This document shows, one piece after another, positions 25,236-33,623 of a stretch of 64,000 nt of DNA. The notes under the pieces are model-generated. The model was not told the DNA's origin, made no database searches, and worked only from the letters and a program-made list of their open reading frames with translations. The stretch is from assembly GCA_965601955.1 (NCBI GenBank), contig OZ271855.1, positions 3,534,001 to 3,598,000 on the forward strand, written 5' to 3'. The position numbers and the translations under genes were made by a program. The DNA comes from RHLJ01 sp965601955 (lineage in GTDB: Bacteria > Bacteroidota > Rhodothermia > Balneolales > Balneolaceae). How positions within the stretch are numbered: position 1 is the first letter of the stretch; every line of letters starts with the position of its first letter.

Positions 25236-26225
25236 ATGAACATTGATAATATCCAACTTCCTGAAAAACCGCTTTTCCTTGCACCCATGGAGGATGTAAC
25301 TGATTCTCCTTTTCGACAGATTTGTAGGGAGAAAGGAGCGGATATTGTATTTACCGAGTTCATTAGTTCCGAGGCTTTGATAAGAGACTCTGATATTGCC
25401 ATTCATAAAATGAGTTATTCAGAGAGCGAGCGACCCTTTGGTATCCAAATCTTTGGCGGACGGGAAGAAGCGATGGAAGGTGCAGCGAAGGTAGCTGAGA
25501 ATAACAACCCTGACCTGGTAGACATCAATTTTGGTTGCCCTGTCTATAAAGTAGTGAATAAAGGCGCCGGAGCTGCCTGTCTTAGAGATTTAGGCATGAT
25601 GGAACGAATGGCAGGTACTGTGGTAGATGCTGTTCAGAATAAACCAGTTACTGTAAAAACCAGGCTTGGTTGGGACGATGCTACCATCAAAATCCAGGAA
25701 GTCGCATTAATGCTTCAGCGTATTGGAGTAAAAGCATTGACCGTTCACGCACGTACAAGAGCTCAGAAATACAAAGGAGACGCCCGCTGGGAGTGGCTGA
25801 AGAAACTAAAAAATACTCCGGGCCTGGAGATTCCCATCATAGGCAATGGAGATGTAACTTCTCCGGAACTAGCCAAGAAAATGTTTGACGAAACAGGAGT
25901 TGATGGTGTGATGATTGGTCGTGGAGCGATTGGAAACCCCTGGATTTTTGAACGATCTCGCCATTACCTCGAAACAGGAGAATTACTCCCCGAACCAACT
26001 TTACAGGAAAGATTAGAACTGACCGCTGAACAACTTCGAAAATCGGTAGCGCATCAGGGAGAGCGATATGGTGTTATCATCATGAAAAAACATTATGGGC
26101 AATACCTGAAAGGAATCAGGAATGGCAAAAAACTCCGCCTCGAACTCATGCAATTCGATACCATGGAGCCCATTCTTGAACGTTTGCTCAATTTCAAAGA
26201 AGAAGAGTACTTTGTGGTTGCCTAA
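25236..26225 (+). CDS. dusB: tRNA-dihydrouridine synthase (DusB type)
   Basis: A flavoenzyme reducing uridines in the tRNA D-loop. The FMN barrel begins FLAPMEDVTDSPFRQICRE; the substrate-side motif DINFGCPVYKVVNKGAGAAC contains the catalytic Cys at its end; TVKTRLGWD, HARTRAQKYKG and GNGDVTSPE are further DUS blocks. ATG at 25236 gives 329 residues; the frame also has a TTG three codons upstream. Divergent from the aldolase gene. Confidence in the Dus family is high; the B subtype is by overall resemblance. Confidence 0.93.
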   Translation: MNIDNIQLPEKPLFLAPMEDVTDSPFRQICREKGADIVFTEFISSEALIRDSDIAIHKMSYSESERPFGIQIFGGREEAMEGAAKVAENNNPDLVDINFGCPVYKVVNKGAGAACLRDLGMMERMAGTVVDAVQNKPVTVKTRLGWDDATIKIQEVALMLQRIGVKALTVHARTRAQKYKGDARWEWLKKLKNTPGLEIPIIGNGDVTSPELAKKMFDETGVDGVMIGRGAIGNPWIFERSRHYLETGELLPEPTLQERLELTAEQLRKSVAHQGERYGVIIMKKHYGQYLKGIRNGKKLRLELMQFDTMEPILERLLNFKEEEYFVVA

Positions 26226-26296
26226 CTAACTGTACTCAACGAATCTTTTTATTCTACCTCCCGTACTCGCTTCCGTTCGAACAAAATGGAGCAACT

Positions 26297-26497
26297 ATGT
26301 TAGCGCGTTTAGCACGAGTTTTTCAATCTATCTTTGGAGCAGCCAGTGCTGCTGTTCCTGTTAAAGCTATCACTGGCCTGGTGGTGAGCATTATTGTCCC
26401 TTATTTACTTTATGCATTCTTAGGAGGAATAGGCCTCGCATTAGCTGTGGTAGGTATTGGCTGGGCAATCTGGTATTTCGCTAAGAAGAAGAAATGA
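26297..26497 (+). CDS. Small membrane protein
   Basis: A 66-residue protein with an amphipathic N-terminus (LARLARVFQSIFGAASAA), two short hydrophobic stretches (about 25-45 and 46-61, Gly-rich GGIGLALAVVGIGW) and a Lys-rich tail (AKKKK). No family recognised. A GGAGCAACT precedes the ATG. Codon use looks like that of its neighbours, and the frame fills the gap before the tandem repeat, so I think it is real. Confidence 0.55.
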   Translation: MLARLARVFQSIFGAASAAVPVKAITGLVVSIIVPYLLYAFLGGIGLALAVVGIGWAIWYFAKKKK

Positions 26498-26524
26498 TAA
26501 GTGAGAGGAGATAAGTGATGAGCA

Positions 26525-26619
26525 CTCTCACCTCTCACCTCTCACCTCTCACCTCTCACCTCTCACCTCTCACCTCTCACCTCTCACCTCTCACCTCTCA
26601 CCTCTCACCTCTCACCTCT
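26525..26619 (+). repeat. Tandem repeat of CACCTCT, about 13.5 copies
   Basis: A perfect 7-bp tandem array of 95 bp. Its right end overlaps the last two bases of the serS stop codon. Just before it, GTGAGAGG at 26500-26507 is complementary to the repeat (CCTCTCAC), so transcripts could fold. Length variation by slippage is likely. Confidence 0.95.
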
Positions 26620-27886
26620 AAAGATACTCCCTACCTATATAAGGCTTCAAAACTTCCGGTACTCGAACCTTAGCATTTTCTTCTTGATAAGTCTCCAGGA
26701 TTGAAGCAACAACTCTTGGAAGAGCCAGTGCAGATCCATTCAAGGTGTGAACCATTTCGGTCTGCTTTTCTCCTTTTCGATACCTAAGCTGCATTCTTCT
26801 AGCCTGGAAACTCTCAAAATTTGAACAAGAACTTACTTCCAACCATCGCTTTTGACCAGGACTCCATACCTCTAAATCATACTTTTTACTTTGTGTGAAT
26901 CCCATATCACCTGTACACATCAATAAAGTACGGAAAGGTAATTCCAGTGCTTTCAATAGCATTTCTGAGTGTTCACGCAAACTTTCAAGCTCGTCATAAG
27001 AGGTTTCGGGATGAACAATTTTAACGATCTCTACCTTATCAAATTGGTGAAGACGGTTTAACCCCCTCACATCCTTTCCATAAGAGCCTGCTTCCCTTCT
27101 CCAGCACGGGGTGTAACATACATACTGTACCGGAAGCTCATCTTCTTTTAGAATCTCATCTCTGTGGAAATTAGTTACCGGCACCTCTGCAGTTGGAATT
27201 GCAAAAAACTCATCCCTTGGGATTACATACATCATATCCTCTTTATCTGGGATTTGCCCTGTTCCTCTTGCAGAATCTTCATTGATAAAGAAAGGAGCTT
27301 GTAATTCAGTGTAGCCCGCTTTTCCGGCTTCTGTGATAAAATAATTGATGAGAGCGCGTTGTAATTGGGCAACGGGCCCTACATAAAATGGAAACCCAGC
27401 TCCTGTGACCTTTACTCCCCGTTCAAAATCTACCCAGCCATAGCGTTCCGTTAATTCCCAATGCGGTTTACGCCACTCATCTTCATTTGGAGTACCCCAT
27501 GTCGAAAAAACTTCATTCTCTTCTTCTGTGGCACCTACCGGAACCGAAGGATGTGGAACATTAGGAATCCGGAGAAGCATCTGTTCCCTTTCTACTGTAA
27601 GTACCTTCTCTTGTTCTTCTAGCTTCTTAATTTCCTCCTTCATTGAAGAGGTTTCAGCAATAATTACCTGGGCCTCCTCTTTCTTTCCCTGCCCCATTAG
27701 CGCACCAATTTGTTTGGCTTTGGCATTACTCTCACTTCTTAGAGAGTCGGCTTTATGAACCAGAGATCTCCATTCTTCATCTTTCGCTAATACTTCCTCT
27801 ACTATCGAAATATCTTTTTCACCTTTGTTTACTATTGCCTGTTCAACCAGCTCTTTATTCGCTTTGATGAAGCCTATATCTAACAT
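26618..27886 (-). CDS. serS: Seryl-tRNA synthetase
   Basis: The 422-residue class II synthetase has an N-terminal coiled-coil arm (about residues 25-105) that grips the tRNA-Ser variable arm, then the catalytic core: motif 2 CYTPCWRREAGSYGKDVRGL and motif 3 LNGSALALPRVVASILETYQ. It charges tRNA-Ser in the cytoplasm. The stop codon TAG overlaps the CACCTCT tandem repeat by two bases. It has a TATCTTTG box about 32 bases upstream. Confidence 0.97.
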   Translation of the reverse strand: MLDIGFIKANKELVEQAIVNKGEKDISIVEEVLAKDEEWRSLVHKADSLRSESNAKAKQIGALMGQGKKEEAQVIIAETSSMKEEIKKLEEQEKVLTVEREQMLLRIPNVPHPSVPVGATEEENEVFSTWGTPNEDEWRKPHWELTERYGWVDFERGVKVTGAGFPFYVGPVAQLQRALINYFITEAGKAGYTELQAPFFINEDSARGTGQIPDKEDMMYVIPRDEFFAIPTAEVPVTNFHRDEILKEDELPVQYVCYTPCWRREAGSYGKDVRGLNRLHQFDKVEIVKIVHPETSYDELESLREHSEMLLKALELPFRTLLMCTGDMGFTQSKKYDLEVWSPGQKRWLEVSSCSNFESFQARRMQLRYRKGEKQTEMVHTLNGSALALPRVVASILETYQEENAKVRVPEVLKPYIGREYL

Positions 27887-27917
27887 TTTCGCTTTTATTC
27901 GGATTTTAAAATAGAAC

Positions 27918-27925
27918 CAAAGATA
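27918..27925 (-). promoter_or_regulatory. Promoter -7 box TATCTTTG upstream of serS
   Basis: The plus strand reads CAAAGATA. It matches TAnnTTTG and lies 32 bases before the serS ATG. A long-loop inverted repeat follows upstream: AGGCCTCTT at 27927-27935 faces AAGAGGCTT at 27959-27967. Confidence 0.5.
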
Positions 27926-28074
27926 AGGCCTCTTGAAACTTTTACTTCACTTTTTTTTAAGAGGCTTGCCACTTTTATCTTTTATTTTTGATAGTGCTTT
28001 TCTAACTTATCGCCTTAATTAATTAGGCCAAAAAAACTTACTCATTGAAATATTAGGAAAATAGGGATTTTCAC

Positions 28075-28557
28075 ATGACTCATTTGCTCGATGAAATCGA
28101 TATCGCCATTTTAAACCATCTTCAGGAAAACGGGAGAGCACAAAGAAATAAAATTGCTGAGCTGGTAAATCTATCTGTTCCCTCTGTTTCAGAAAGGATG
28201 AAGAAGCTTGAAGAAAGAGGCCTCATCAAAGGATACCATGCTATCTTAAGCAGCAAGGATTTCAATTTCGACATCACTGCTTTTCTTTTTGTACAAGTTG
28301 ACGGATCAGAAAACTATCCTGAATTTGTGCGCAAAGTTTCTAATGAACCGGAAGTAATGGAATGCCACTCAATTACCGGTGATGGTTCTCACTTACTCAA
28401 AGTAAGAACAAAAAATACTGCTTCTTTCGAGCGTCTACTTTCAACCATTCAGTCATGGGAAGGTGTAGATAAAACCCGCTCAAACATTGTACTATCTAGC
28501 TTCAAGGAAACCAGAGCGCTCCCCATCGAACAAGCTACCGAACTAATTAAGTCTTAG
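28075..28557 (+). CDS. Lrp/AsnC-family transcriptional regulator
   Basis: A 160-residue protein. Residues 5-60 are the Lrp winged helix-turn-helix (LDEIDIAILNHLQENGRAQR, then LSVPSVSERMKKLEERGLIKGY) and residues 65-145 are the RAM/AsnC ligand-binding domain with ECHSITGDGSHLLKVR. It likely senses an amino acid; no target is evident in the immediate neighbourhood, though two aminotransferase genes lie 21 kb downstream. Followed 76 bases later by a sigma-54 activator. Confidence 0.93.
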   Translation: MTHLLDEIDIAILNHLQENGRAQRNKIAELVNLSVPSVSERMKKLEERGLIKGYHAILSSKDFNFDITAFLFVQVDGSENYPEFVRKVSNEPEVMECHSITGDGSHLLKVRTKNTASFERLLSTIQSWEGVDKTRSNIVLSSFKETRALPIEQATELIKS

Positions 28558-28633
28558 AAAAGTCCAGAAAAGAGTTAATAAACAGCTTTTGATTGCTTAA
28601 CTTACGCCATATTGACAGACGTAAAAGCATTCA

Positions 28634-29932
28634 ATGGATCGCGAAGTATTTCAGGAGCAATTTGGTTTATTAGGTAATTCCCCCGCTATTAAACAGGTAG
28701 TGGATAAAATCATGCAGGTTTCTAAAACCGATATAACGGTTTTGCTGCAGGGAGAAAGTGGAGTAGGTAAAGATGTAACAGCCCGCGCTATACATGGGAC
28801 CAGCACAAGAAAAGTGAACGATATTGTAATCGTTAACTGTGGCGCTATTCCTGAAGGCATTATTGAAAGTGAATTATTTGGGCACGAGAAAGGTGCGTTT
28901 ACAGGTGCTAATGAAGCCCGGGAAGGCTATTTCGAGAAAGCAGATGGTGGAACTATATTTCTTGATGAAATCGGCGATACTCCAAAGAATATTCAGGTTA
29001 AGCTATTGCGGGTTCTTGAAAATGGAGAATTTTTCCGGGTAGGTTCCAGCAAAACAAAAAAGGTAGATGTTAGGCTTATTGCTGCAACCAATCGAGATTT
29101 ATGGCAAATGGTTCAGGAAGGAAGTTTCAGAGAGGACCTCTACTATAGGTTAGATACTGTACAGATCCATCTCCCTCCTCTTCGTGAACGCCAGGAAGAT
29201 ATCATCCCTATTTTTCGAAAGTTTGTGCAGGAATTTTCAGCTCGGTATGATTCCGTGTTTAAGGGCTTTTCTGACGAAGCCCGGGAGTTACTCACTTCAT
29301 ATCGGTGGCCGGGTAATATCAGGGAATTACGAAATGTAGCTGAACAGCTGGTCGTACTTGAAAAGTCTCAGTTTATTGATGTTGAAAGACTACAAAAATA
29401 CTTAAAAGGCAGACAGCATGAAGGCTCTGCAGATAACCTTCCCATGGTTTCGGGACCTGGTGAAAGCAAGGAAACTGACTCTGGTTTTGGCCATCGAGAC
29501 CGTGAACTTGTATTCCGGGCACTTGTCGAATTGCGCAACGACATTAGTGATGTAAAGCGAATGCTTGCCAATTTCCTCTATTCCTCTCTTTCAGATAAAG
29601 GAGTAAAAGCTTTACCCCCTGCTTCAGGCACTTCATTAAGCACAGAAGTTTCTCCCCAACTAGGAATAGATGTAGGAGATAAATCATTGGGGATGACGTC
29701 CATTCCTTTCTCCAGCAACGAGGATCAGGCTCAGCAAATATTTGACGAAGGTGATTCTGAAGTTTTAGATTTCTTTGGGGATGGTGAAATTCCCTCTATC
29801 GAAGAAACTGAGCAATTTCTTATCAAGAAAGCCCTGGAGAAATTCGATGGAAACAGAAGAAAAGCATCTGAAACACTTGGAATAAGTGAGCGCACTCTAT
29901 ATAGAAAACTGGATCAATATGGCTTGGCGTAG
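28634..29932 (+). CDS. Sigma-54-dependent transcriptional activator without receiver domain
   Basis: A 432-residue enhancer-binding protein starting almost directly with the AAA+ domain: Walker A GESGVGKD (40-47), the sigma-54 contact loop GAFTGA (87-92), Walker B GGTIFLDEIGD and arginine-finger region FREDLYYRLD. A long Ser/Glu-rich linker (about 255-380) separates it from a C-terminal Fis-type helix-turn-helix (RRKASETLGISERTLYRKLD). No receiver, GAF or PAS domain is present, so regulation must be by another route. Its end overlaps lptE by 14 bp. Confidence 0.93.
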   Translation: MDREVFQEQFGLLGNSPAIKQVVDKIMQVSKTDITVLLQGESGVGKDVTARAIHGTSTRKVNDIVIVNCGAIPEGIIESELFGHEKGAFTGANEAREGYFEKADGGTIFLDEIGDTPKNIQVKLLRVLENGEFFRVGSSKTKKVDVRLIAATNRDLWQMVQEGSFREDLYYRLDTVQIHLPPLRERQEDIIPIFRKFVQEFSARYDSVFKGFSDEARELLTSYRWPGNIRELRNVAEQLVVLEKSQFIDVERLQKYLKGRQHEGSADNLPMVSGPGESKETDSGFGHRDRELVFRALVELRNDISDVKRMLANFLYSSLSDKGVKALPPASGTSLSTEVSPQLGIDVGDKSLGMTSIPFSSNEDQAQQIFDEGDSEVLDFFGDGEIPSIEETEQFLIKKALEKFDGNRRKASETLGISERTLYRKLDQYGLA

Positions 29933-30440
29933 TTATTCTAATATTCTTCTCATAGTACTCTTTTGTTTAGTGAGCAGTTCATGCTTTAGGTATAGCTTTA
30001 CTGGAACTTCTATTCCTGAAGATGTAAACACTATTTACATCCCTTTTTTTCCTGATCAATCTAATAGCGGTTTTAGTGATTTAAGCGATCGACTTAATGA
30101 AGCGCTTATTGATCGGTTTATAAATGCAAGCAGGCTACAACTGGCGAGCAGCGAAACCGAAGCAGATGCTGTACTTGATGGATCAATTATCAGTTACAGT
30201 AATCGTCCTTTTAGTATCGGAGGAGATGAAGAGGCCGATCAAAACCAGATTCAAATTACTGTACGTGCTACTTTTGAGTATAAAAACGATGCACAGGCTT
30301 TATGGAGTGACAAAAACTTCACAAGTACCTTTACTTTCGATCCAACTGAAGACCCGATCGGAGGAGAAACAGATGCCACTGAAGAAGTACTGGAACAAAT
30401 TGCCAATAACATGTTCAATGATGCAGTAAGTAGCTGGTAA
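29919..30440 (+). CDS. lptE: LPS assembly lipoprotein LptE
   Basis: A 173-residue lipoprotein (lipobox VSSSCFRY). The start of the mature protein, YSFTGTSIPEDVNTIYIPFF, followed by LSDRLNEALIDRFI and an A-D-A-V-L-D-G-S-I strand, is the LptE pattern in Bacteroidota. LptE plugs the LptD barrel in the outer membrane. The ATG at 29919 lies inside the end of the sigma-54 regulator gene in another frame, so the two are coupled. The longer frame starting at 29886 adds residues without signal character. Confidence 0.88.
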   Translation: MAWRSYSNILLIVLFCLVSSSCFRYSFTGTSIPEDVNTIYIPFFPDQSNSGFSDLSDRLNEALIDRFINASRLQLASSETEADAVLDGSIISYSNRPFSIGGDEEADQNQIQITVRATFEYKNDAQALWSDKNFTSTFTFDPTEDPIGGETDATEEVLEQIANNMFNDAVSSW

Positions 30441-30484
30441 ATTTGATTGAAAGTAGTTAGCCTTCGCTTTATACTTATCGCTAC

Positions 30485-31093
30485 ATGCAGACGCTCCCCT
30501 TTAACATACCGAAATCCCTTTCCTCTTATGTAGAAAAGTTCGAATCCGACCCTGAGGGGAGTATAAAAAAGCTTTCCACGCTCATTCAAAAAAGAGACCC
30601 CGATGCAGTTGGTCATTTTCTACTAGCCTGGTTTTATCATTTACAGGGAAACAATCAGCAGGCGATTAAAGAGGCTTTGATTGCAAAAACATATGCTCCT
30701 GGAAGCCCCCTGATGGAACATCTGCACTATTTTTTGATTCACCCAGAGCTTTTTGAAGCGCGAGTACCTTCCACCAATTATTCCTCTGAAAGAAAGCTAC
30801 AACAAGCCTCGCGCACTTCTCCAATCCTCGACCTAGATAGACTTATTGAGCTGCTGGAAGAAGTAGAGTCTCAACGGATACAAATACCTCTTGATAATGA
30901 AAATGCAAATGACGAGGATTTAAGTGAAGAATCTACAGAAGTGGGTGATATTGCTTCTGAAACTCTTGCAAAAATTCATGAGCAGCAGGGTAACAAGAAG
31001 GAAGCTATAAAGATGTATGAGCGTCTTATCACGCTCAATGAAGATAAAGCCGATATCTATACCTCTCAGATATCTAAGCTTATGGAAGATTAA
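30485..31093 (+). CDS. TPR-containing protein of unknown function
   Basis: A 202-residue soluble protein with no signal peptide. TPR-like helices are visible at about 45-80 (GHFLLAWFYHLQGNNQQAIK) and near the C-terminus at 160-195 (LAKIHEQQGNKKEAIKMYER), joined by an acidic linker. It follows lptE by 45 bp on the same strand, an arrangement that suggests one operon with the sigma-54 regulator. It ends four bases into the converging hydrolase gene. Confidence 0.75.
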   Translation: MQTLPFNIPKSLSSYVEKFESDPEGSIKKLSTLIQKRDPDAVGHFLLAWFYHLQGNNQQAIKEALIAKTYAPGSPLMEHLHYFLIHPELFEARVPSTNYSSERKLQQASRTSPILDLDRLIELLEEVESQRIQIPLDNENANDEDLSEESTEVGDIASETLAKIHEQQGNKKEAIKMYERLITLNEDKADIYTSQISKLMED

Positions 31094-31725
31094 GCCTTTA
31101 CAAAAGGATTATACATTTTTTCATGCCCTATAGTAGTAACCGGGCCGTGACCTGGATAAACTTTCGTAGCCTCTGGAAGTGTATAAAGTTTTGTTTTGAT
31201 CGAGTTCTCCAGGAGATTGAAATCACCTTTATATAAATCTGTTCTTCCAATACTTTCCCGGAATAGAGCATCACCTGCTATTAAAACCTCTTCCTGATCA
31301 AAATACAAAGCGGTATGATCTGGAGAATGTCCAGGGGTGTATAAACATTCAAAATTGAATGCCCCAATACTAAATACTCCATGTTCAGGTAAAGCTTCTG
31401 GGGTAAAACTAAAACCTACCTGTCGTAGGCCGAACATTGTTGCCTGGCTTCCAAAATTCTCCCATAAAAAGAGATCCTTAGTATTGAGATAAACAGGAAC
31501 ATCGAACCCCTTTAGCAGCCTCTGAAGCCCTAATACATGGTCAACATGTGCATGTGTAAGTACAACCGCCTCTAATTGTGAGCCTGTTTCCAATAGGTAA
31601 TCACCAAGTTGTTGAAATTCTGCTTCTGAGGAGAAGCCCGGGTCAATTATTATAGAGTTTCCCGCTAAATTAAGCAGGTAGGTATTTTCTAAAAAAGGAC
31701 CAACTTCAAACGTGATAATCTCCAT
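31090..31725 (-). CDS. Metallo-beta-lactamase fold hydrolase (glyoxalase II-like)
   Basis: A 211-residue protein with the metal motif THAHVDHVLG, a further His in YTPGHSPDHTA, Asp in LIAGDALF and the last ligand His in VYPGHGPVTT. This is the single-domain YcbL/GloB-like type that hydrolyses thioesters such as S-lactoylglutathione or a bacillithiol analogue. There is no rhodanese domain. It lies downstream of rpmE2, with a terminator in between. Confidence 0.9.
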   Translation of the reverse strand: MEIITFEVGPFLENTYLLNLAGNSIIIDPGFSSEAEFQQLGDYLLETGSQLEAVVLTHAHVDHVLGLQRLLKGFDVPVYLNTKDLFLWENFGSQATMFGLRQVGFSFTPEALPEHGVFSIGAFNFECLYTPGHSPDHTALYFDQEEVLIAGDALFRESIGRTDLYKGDFNLLENSIKTKLYTLPEATKVYPGHGPVTTIGHEKMYNPFVKA

Positions 31726-31735
31726 AGCTACAAAT

Positions 31736-31767
31736 AAAAAAAGGATGCATTAAAAAATGCATCCTTT
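31736..31767 (-). terminator. Rho-independent terminator of rpmE2
   Basis: AAGGATGCATT (31741-31751) pairs with AATGCATCCTT (31756-31766), loop AAAA; on the minus strand a T tract follows. Confidence 0.9.
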
Positions 31768-31785
31768 GATAGAATTGAAATTCTA

Positions 31786-31998
31786 TTAATTCTTTTTGTC
31801 GTACATGCGCTTGAATCGATCTACTCGACCAGCTTTCGCAGTAAATGACTTTTTAGTGTAAAAAGGGTGGTTTTTAGAATCAATCTCACTCTTATACACC
31901 CCGTCTTTGGCCTTAAGCGTACTTCTGGTCTGAATTTCAGAACCGTCACTAAGTACCACGGTAATTTCTTTGTATTCTGGGTGAATTCCTTTTTTCAT
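31786..31998 (-). CDS. rpmE2: 50S ribosomal protein L31, type B
   Basis: A 70-residue protein beginning MKKGIHPEYKEITVVLSDGS with the NHPFYT motif and a basic C-terminus (AGRVDRFKRMY). It contains no Cys, so it is the zinc-independent type B form of L31 rather than the C+ type. Single-gene unit with a well-matched promoter upstream and a hairpin downstream. Confidence 0.95.
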   Translation of the reverse strand: MKKGIHPEYKEITVVLSDGSEIQTRSTLKAKDGVYKSEIDSKNHPFYTKKSFTAKAGRVDRFKRMYDKKN

Positions 31999-32036
31999 AA
32001 TTGCTTCTAGCTTCCTTCAGTTTTTTAGAAAGGCTA

Positions 32037-32067
32037 CAAATATAAGACTATAAATGTGCTATATCAA
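32037..32067 (-). promoter_or_regulatory. Promoter of rpmE2 (TTG-N20-TATATTTG)
   Basis: On the minus strand TTG (complement of 32065-32067) is followed after 20 bases by TATATTTG (complement of 32037-32044). Both boxes match the Bacteroidota consensus TTG ... TAnnTTTG with usual spacing. Confidence 0.75.
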
Positions 32068-32072
32068 CGATT

Positions 32073-33578
32073 TTATATATCGTAATTTCTAAAATCTTCA
32101 TCACTTAAATCACTGAACGAAGAAAACATAGTTCCAACCATATCTGAGTATGAAGTCTGATCATCTAAATCCTCTTTACTCAACATGGAATGCTGATGAA
32201 GAGCATCTAATACAAAATCCATCCATGCATAGAGTTCTGATTTTTGATCAGGCTGCTTTGCATTAGTAACTATTTCTTTTAATCCATCTACTTTGCCCAG
32301 TTCCTTTTGATACTTTTCATCAGAAGAAATATCAGGAAGGTTAACTTCATTTCCATTGGAGAACCATTCGGTAATTTTCTTGTAGGTATTCTTCTCCTTC
32401 TCTGATCTTGATTGAGGATCATTGAAGTAGAGTTTGAATACAGTACTTACTGCCCTACCTATAATATGCTTGGCGACGCTGATCGCTCCTTCCTGCTCGC
32501 CCTCATAAACCAATTCCAGCTTCCCGGTTAGGGCCGGAACCATATGGTATATATCTGAAATCCTGAGTACTGTTTGATTTTCACCATTTAAAACCGCTCT
32601 TCTTTCAGCAGATGAAACTACCTGTTCCATAGCAGTGATAGTCATTCTTGTCGACACACCACTTTTTTGATCTACATACTCCGAATTTCTTGCTTCAAAT
32701 GCGGCCTGTTCAATAATCTCACGATAGACTTCTGGAATATGAACTGAAATAGTTTCATCTCGCTCATGCCATGCTTCCTGCCGTGTGATACTTATTCCAA
32801 CTTCCTTTTCTTTAGGGTAATGGGTAATGATTTGAGCATCAATTCGATCTTTGAGAGGAGTGATAATGTTTCCTCTATTGGTATAATCTTCAGGATTAGC
32901 CGAAAAGGCGAGGGAAACATCTAACGGGATACGAATATGAAAGCCTCGAATCTGAATGTCTCTTTCCTGCATAATATTTAACAAAGCAACCTGAATACGG
33001 GGTTGAAGATCAGGCAACTCATTAATTACAAAAATGCCTCTATTCGTCCTTGGGATAAGGCCGAAATTAATTGCATTCTCGTCGGACAAGCTTATTTTTT
33101 TGGTAGCGGCTTTAATAGGGTCAATATCTCCAATAAGATCTGCTACGGTAGTATCAGGGGTAGCAAGTTTCTCACCATACCTCTTTGACCGGTGAACCCA
33201 ATCTATTGGGATTTCGTCTCCTTTTTCCTCAATCAAATTCTTCGCATATACAGATAATGGGTTAAAAGGGTCATCATTTATCTCTGAACCAGCTACAATA
33301 GGGATGTATTCATCCAGAAAGTTGACCAGCATCCGAAGCATCTTCGTCTTAGCCTGCCCTCTTAGCCCTAAAAGAATCATATCATGCTTTGAAAGAAGAG
33401 CGTGCTGAATTTGCGGTAGCACCGTTTTTTCGTATCCATGAATCCCATCAAAAAAAGGAGCACCTGCCTGAATGGATTTGATAAGATTTTTGCGAATCTC
33501 ATCTTTTACGGAAATAGACTGCCAGCCACTTTGCTTTAGTTCTTTAAGGGTTTTAACCTTCAGGTGTATATCGTTCAT
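32073..33578 (-). CDS. MoxR/magnesium-chelatase-like AAA+ ATPase
   Basis: A 501-residue protein. The nucleotide-binding loop is GLRGQAKT (71-78), and the Walker B region is GIFVINELPDLQPRIQVALL with Asn186 where Asp is usual (Glu187 kept). The family blocks SANPEDYTNRGNIITPLKDR and STRMTITAMEQV identify the group of chelatase-like proteins also found in mycobacteria. A partner VWA-domain protein is usually expected, but none is adjacent. Substrate is unknown. The Asn variant appears typical of this subfamily from memory. Confidence 0.85.
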   Translation of the reverse strand: MNDIHLKVKTLKELKQSGWQSISVKDEIRKNLIKSIQAGAPFFDGIHGYEKTVLPQIQHALLSKHDMILLGLRGQAKTKMLRMLVNFLDEYIPIVAGSEINDDPFNPLSVYAKNLIEEKGDEIPIDWVHRSKRYGEKLATPDTTVADLIGDIDPIKAATKKISLSDENAINFGLIPRTNRGIFVINELPDLQPRIQVALLNIMQERDIQIRGFHIRIPLDVSLAFSANPEDYTNRGNIITPLKDRIDAQIITHYPKEKEVGISITRQEAWHERDETISVHIPEVYREIIEQAAFEARNSEYVDQKSGVSTRMTITAMEQVVSSAERRAVLNGENQTVLRISDIYHMVPALTGKLELVYEGEQEGAISVAKHIIGRAVSTVFKLYFNDPQSRSEKEKNTYKKITEWFSNGNEVNLPDISSDEKYQKELGKVDGLKEIVTNAKQPDQKSELYAWMDFVLDALHQHSMLSKEDLDDQTSYSDMVGTMFSSFSDLSDEDFRNYDI

Positions 33579-33623
33579 GAATACTTCTTTGAAATTTCTT
33601 CTCTAACTCCTAACGAAGGGTTT

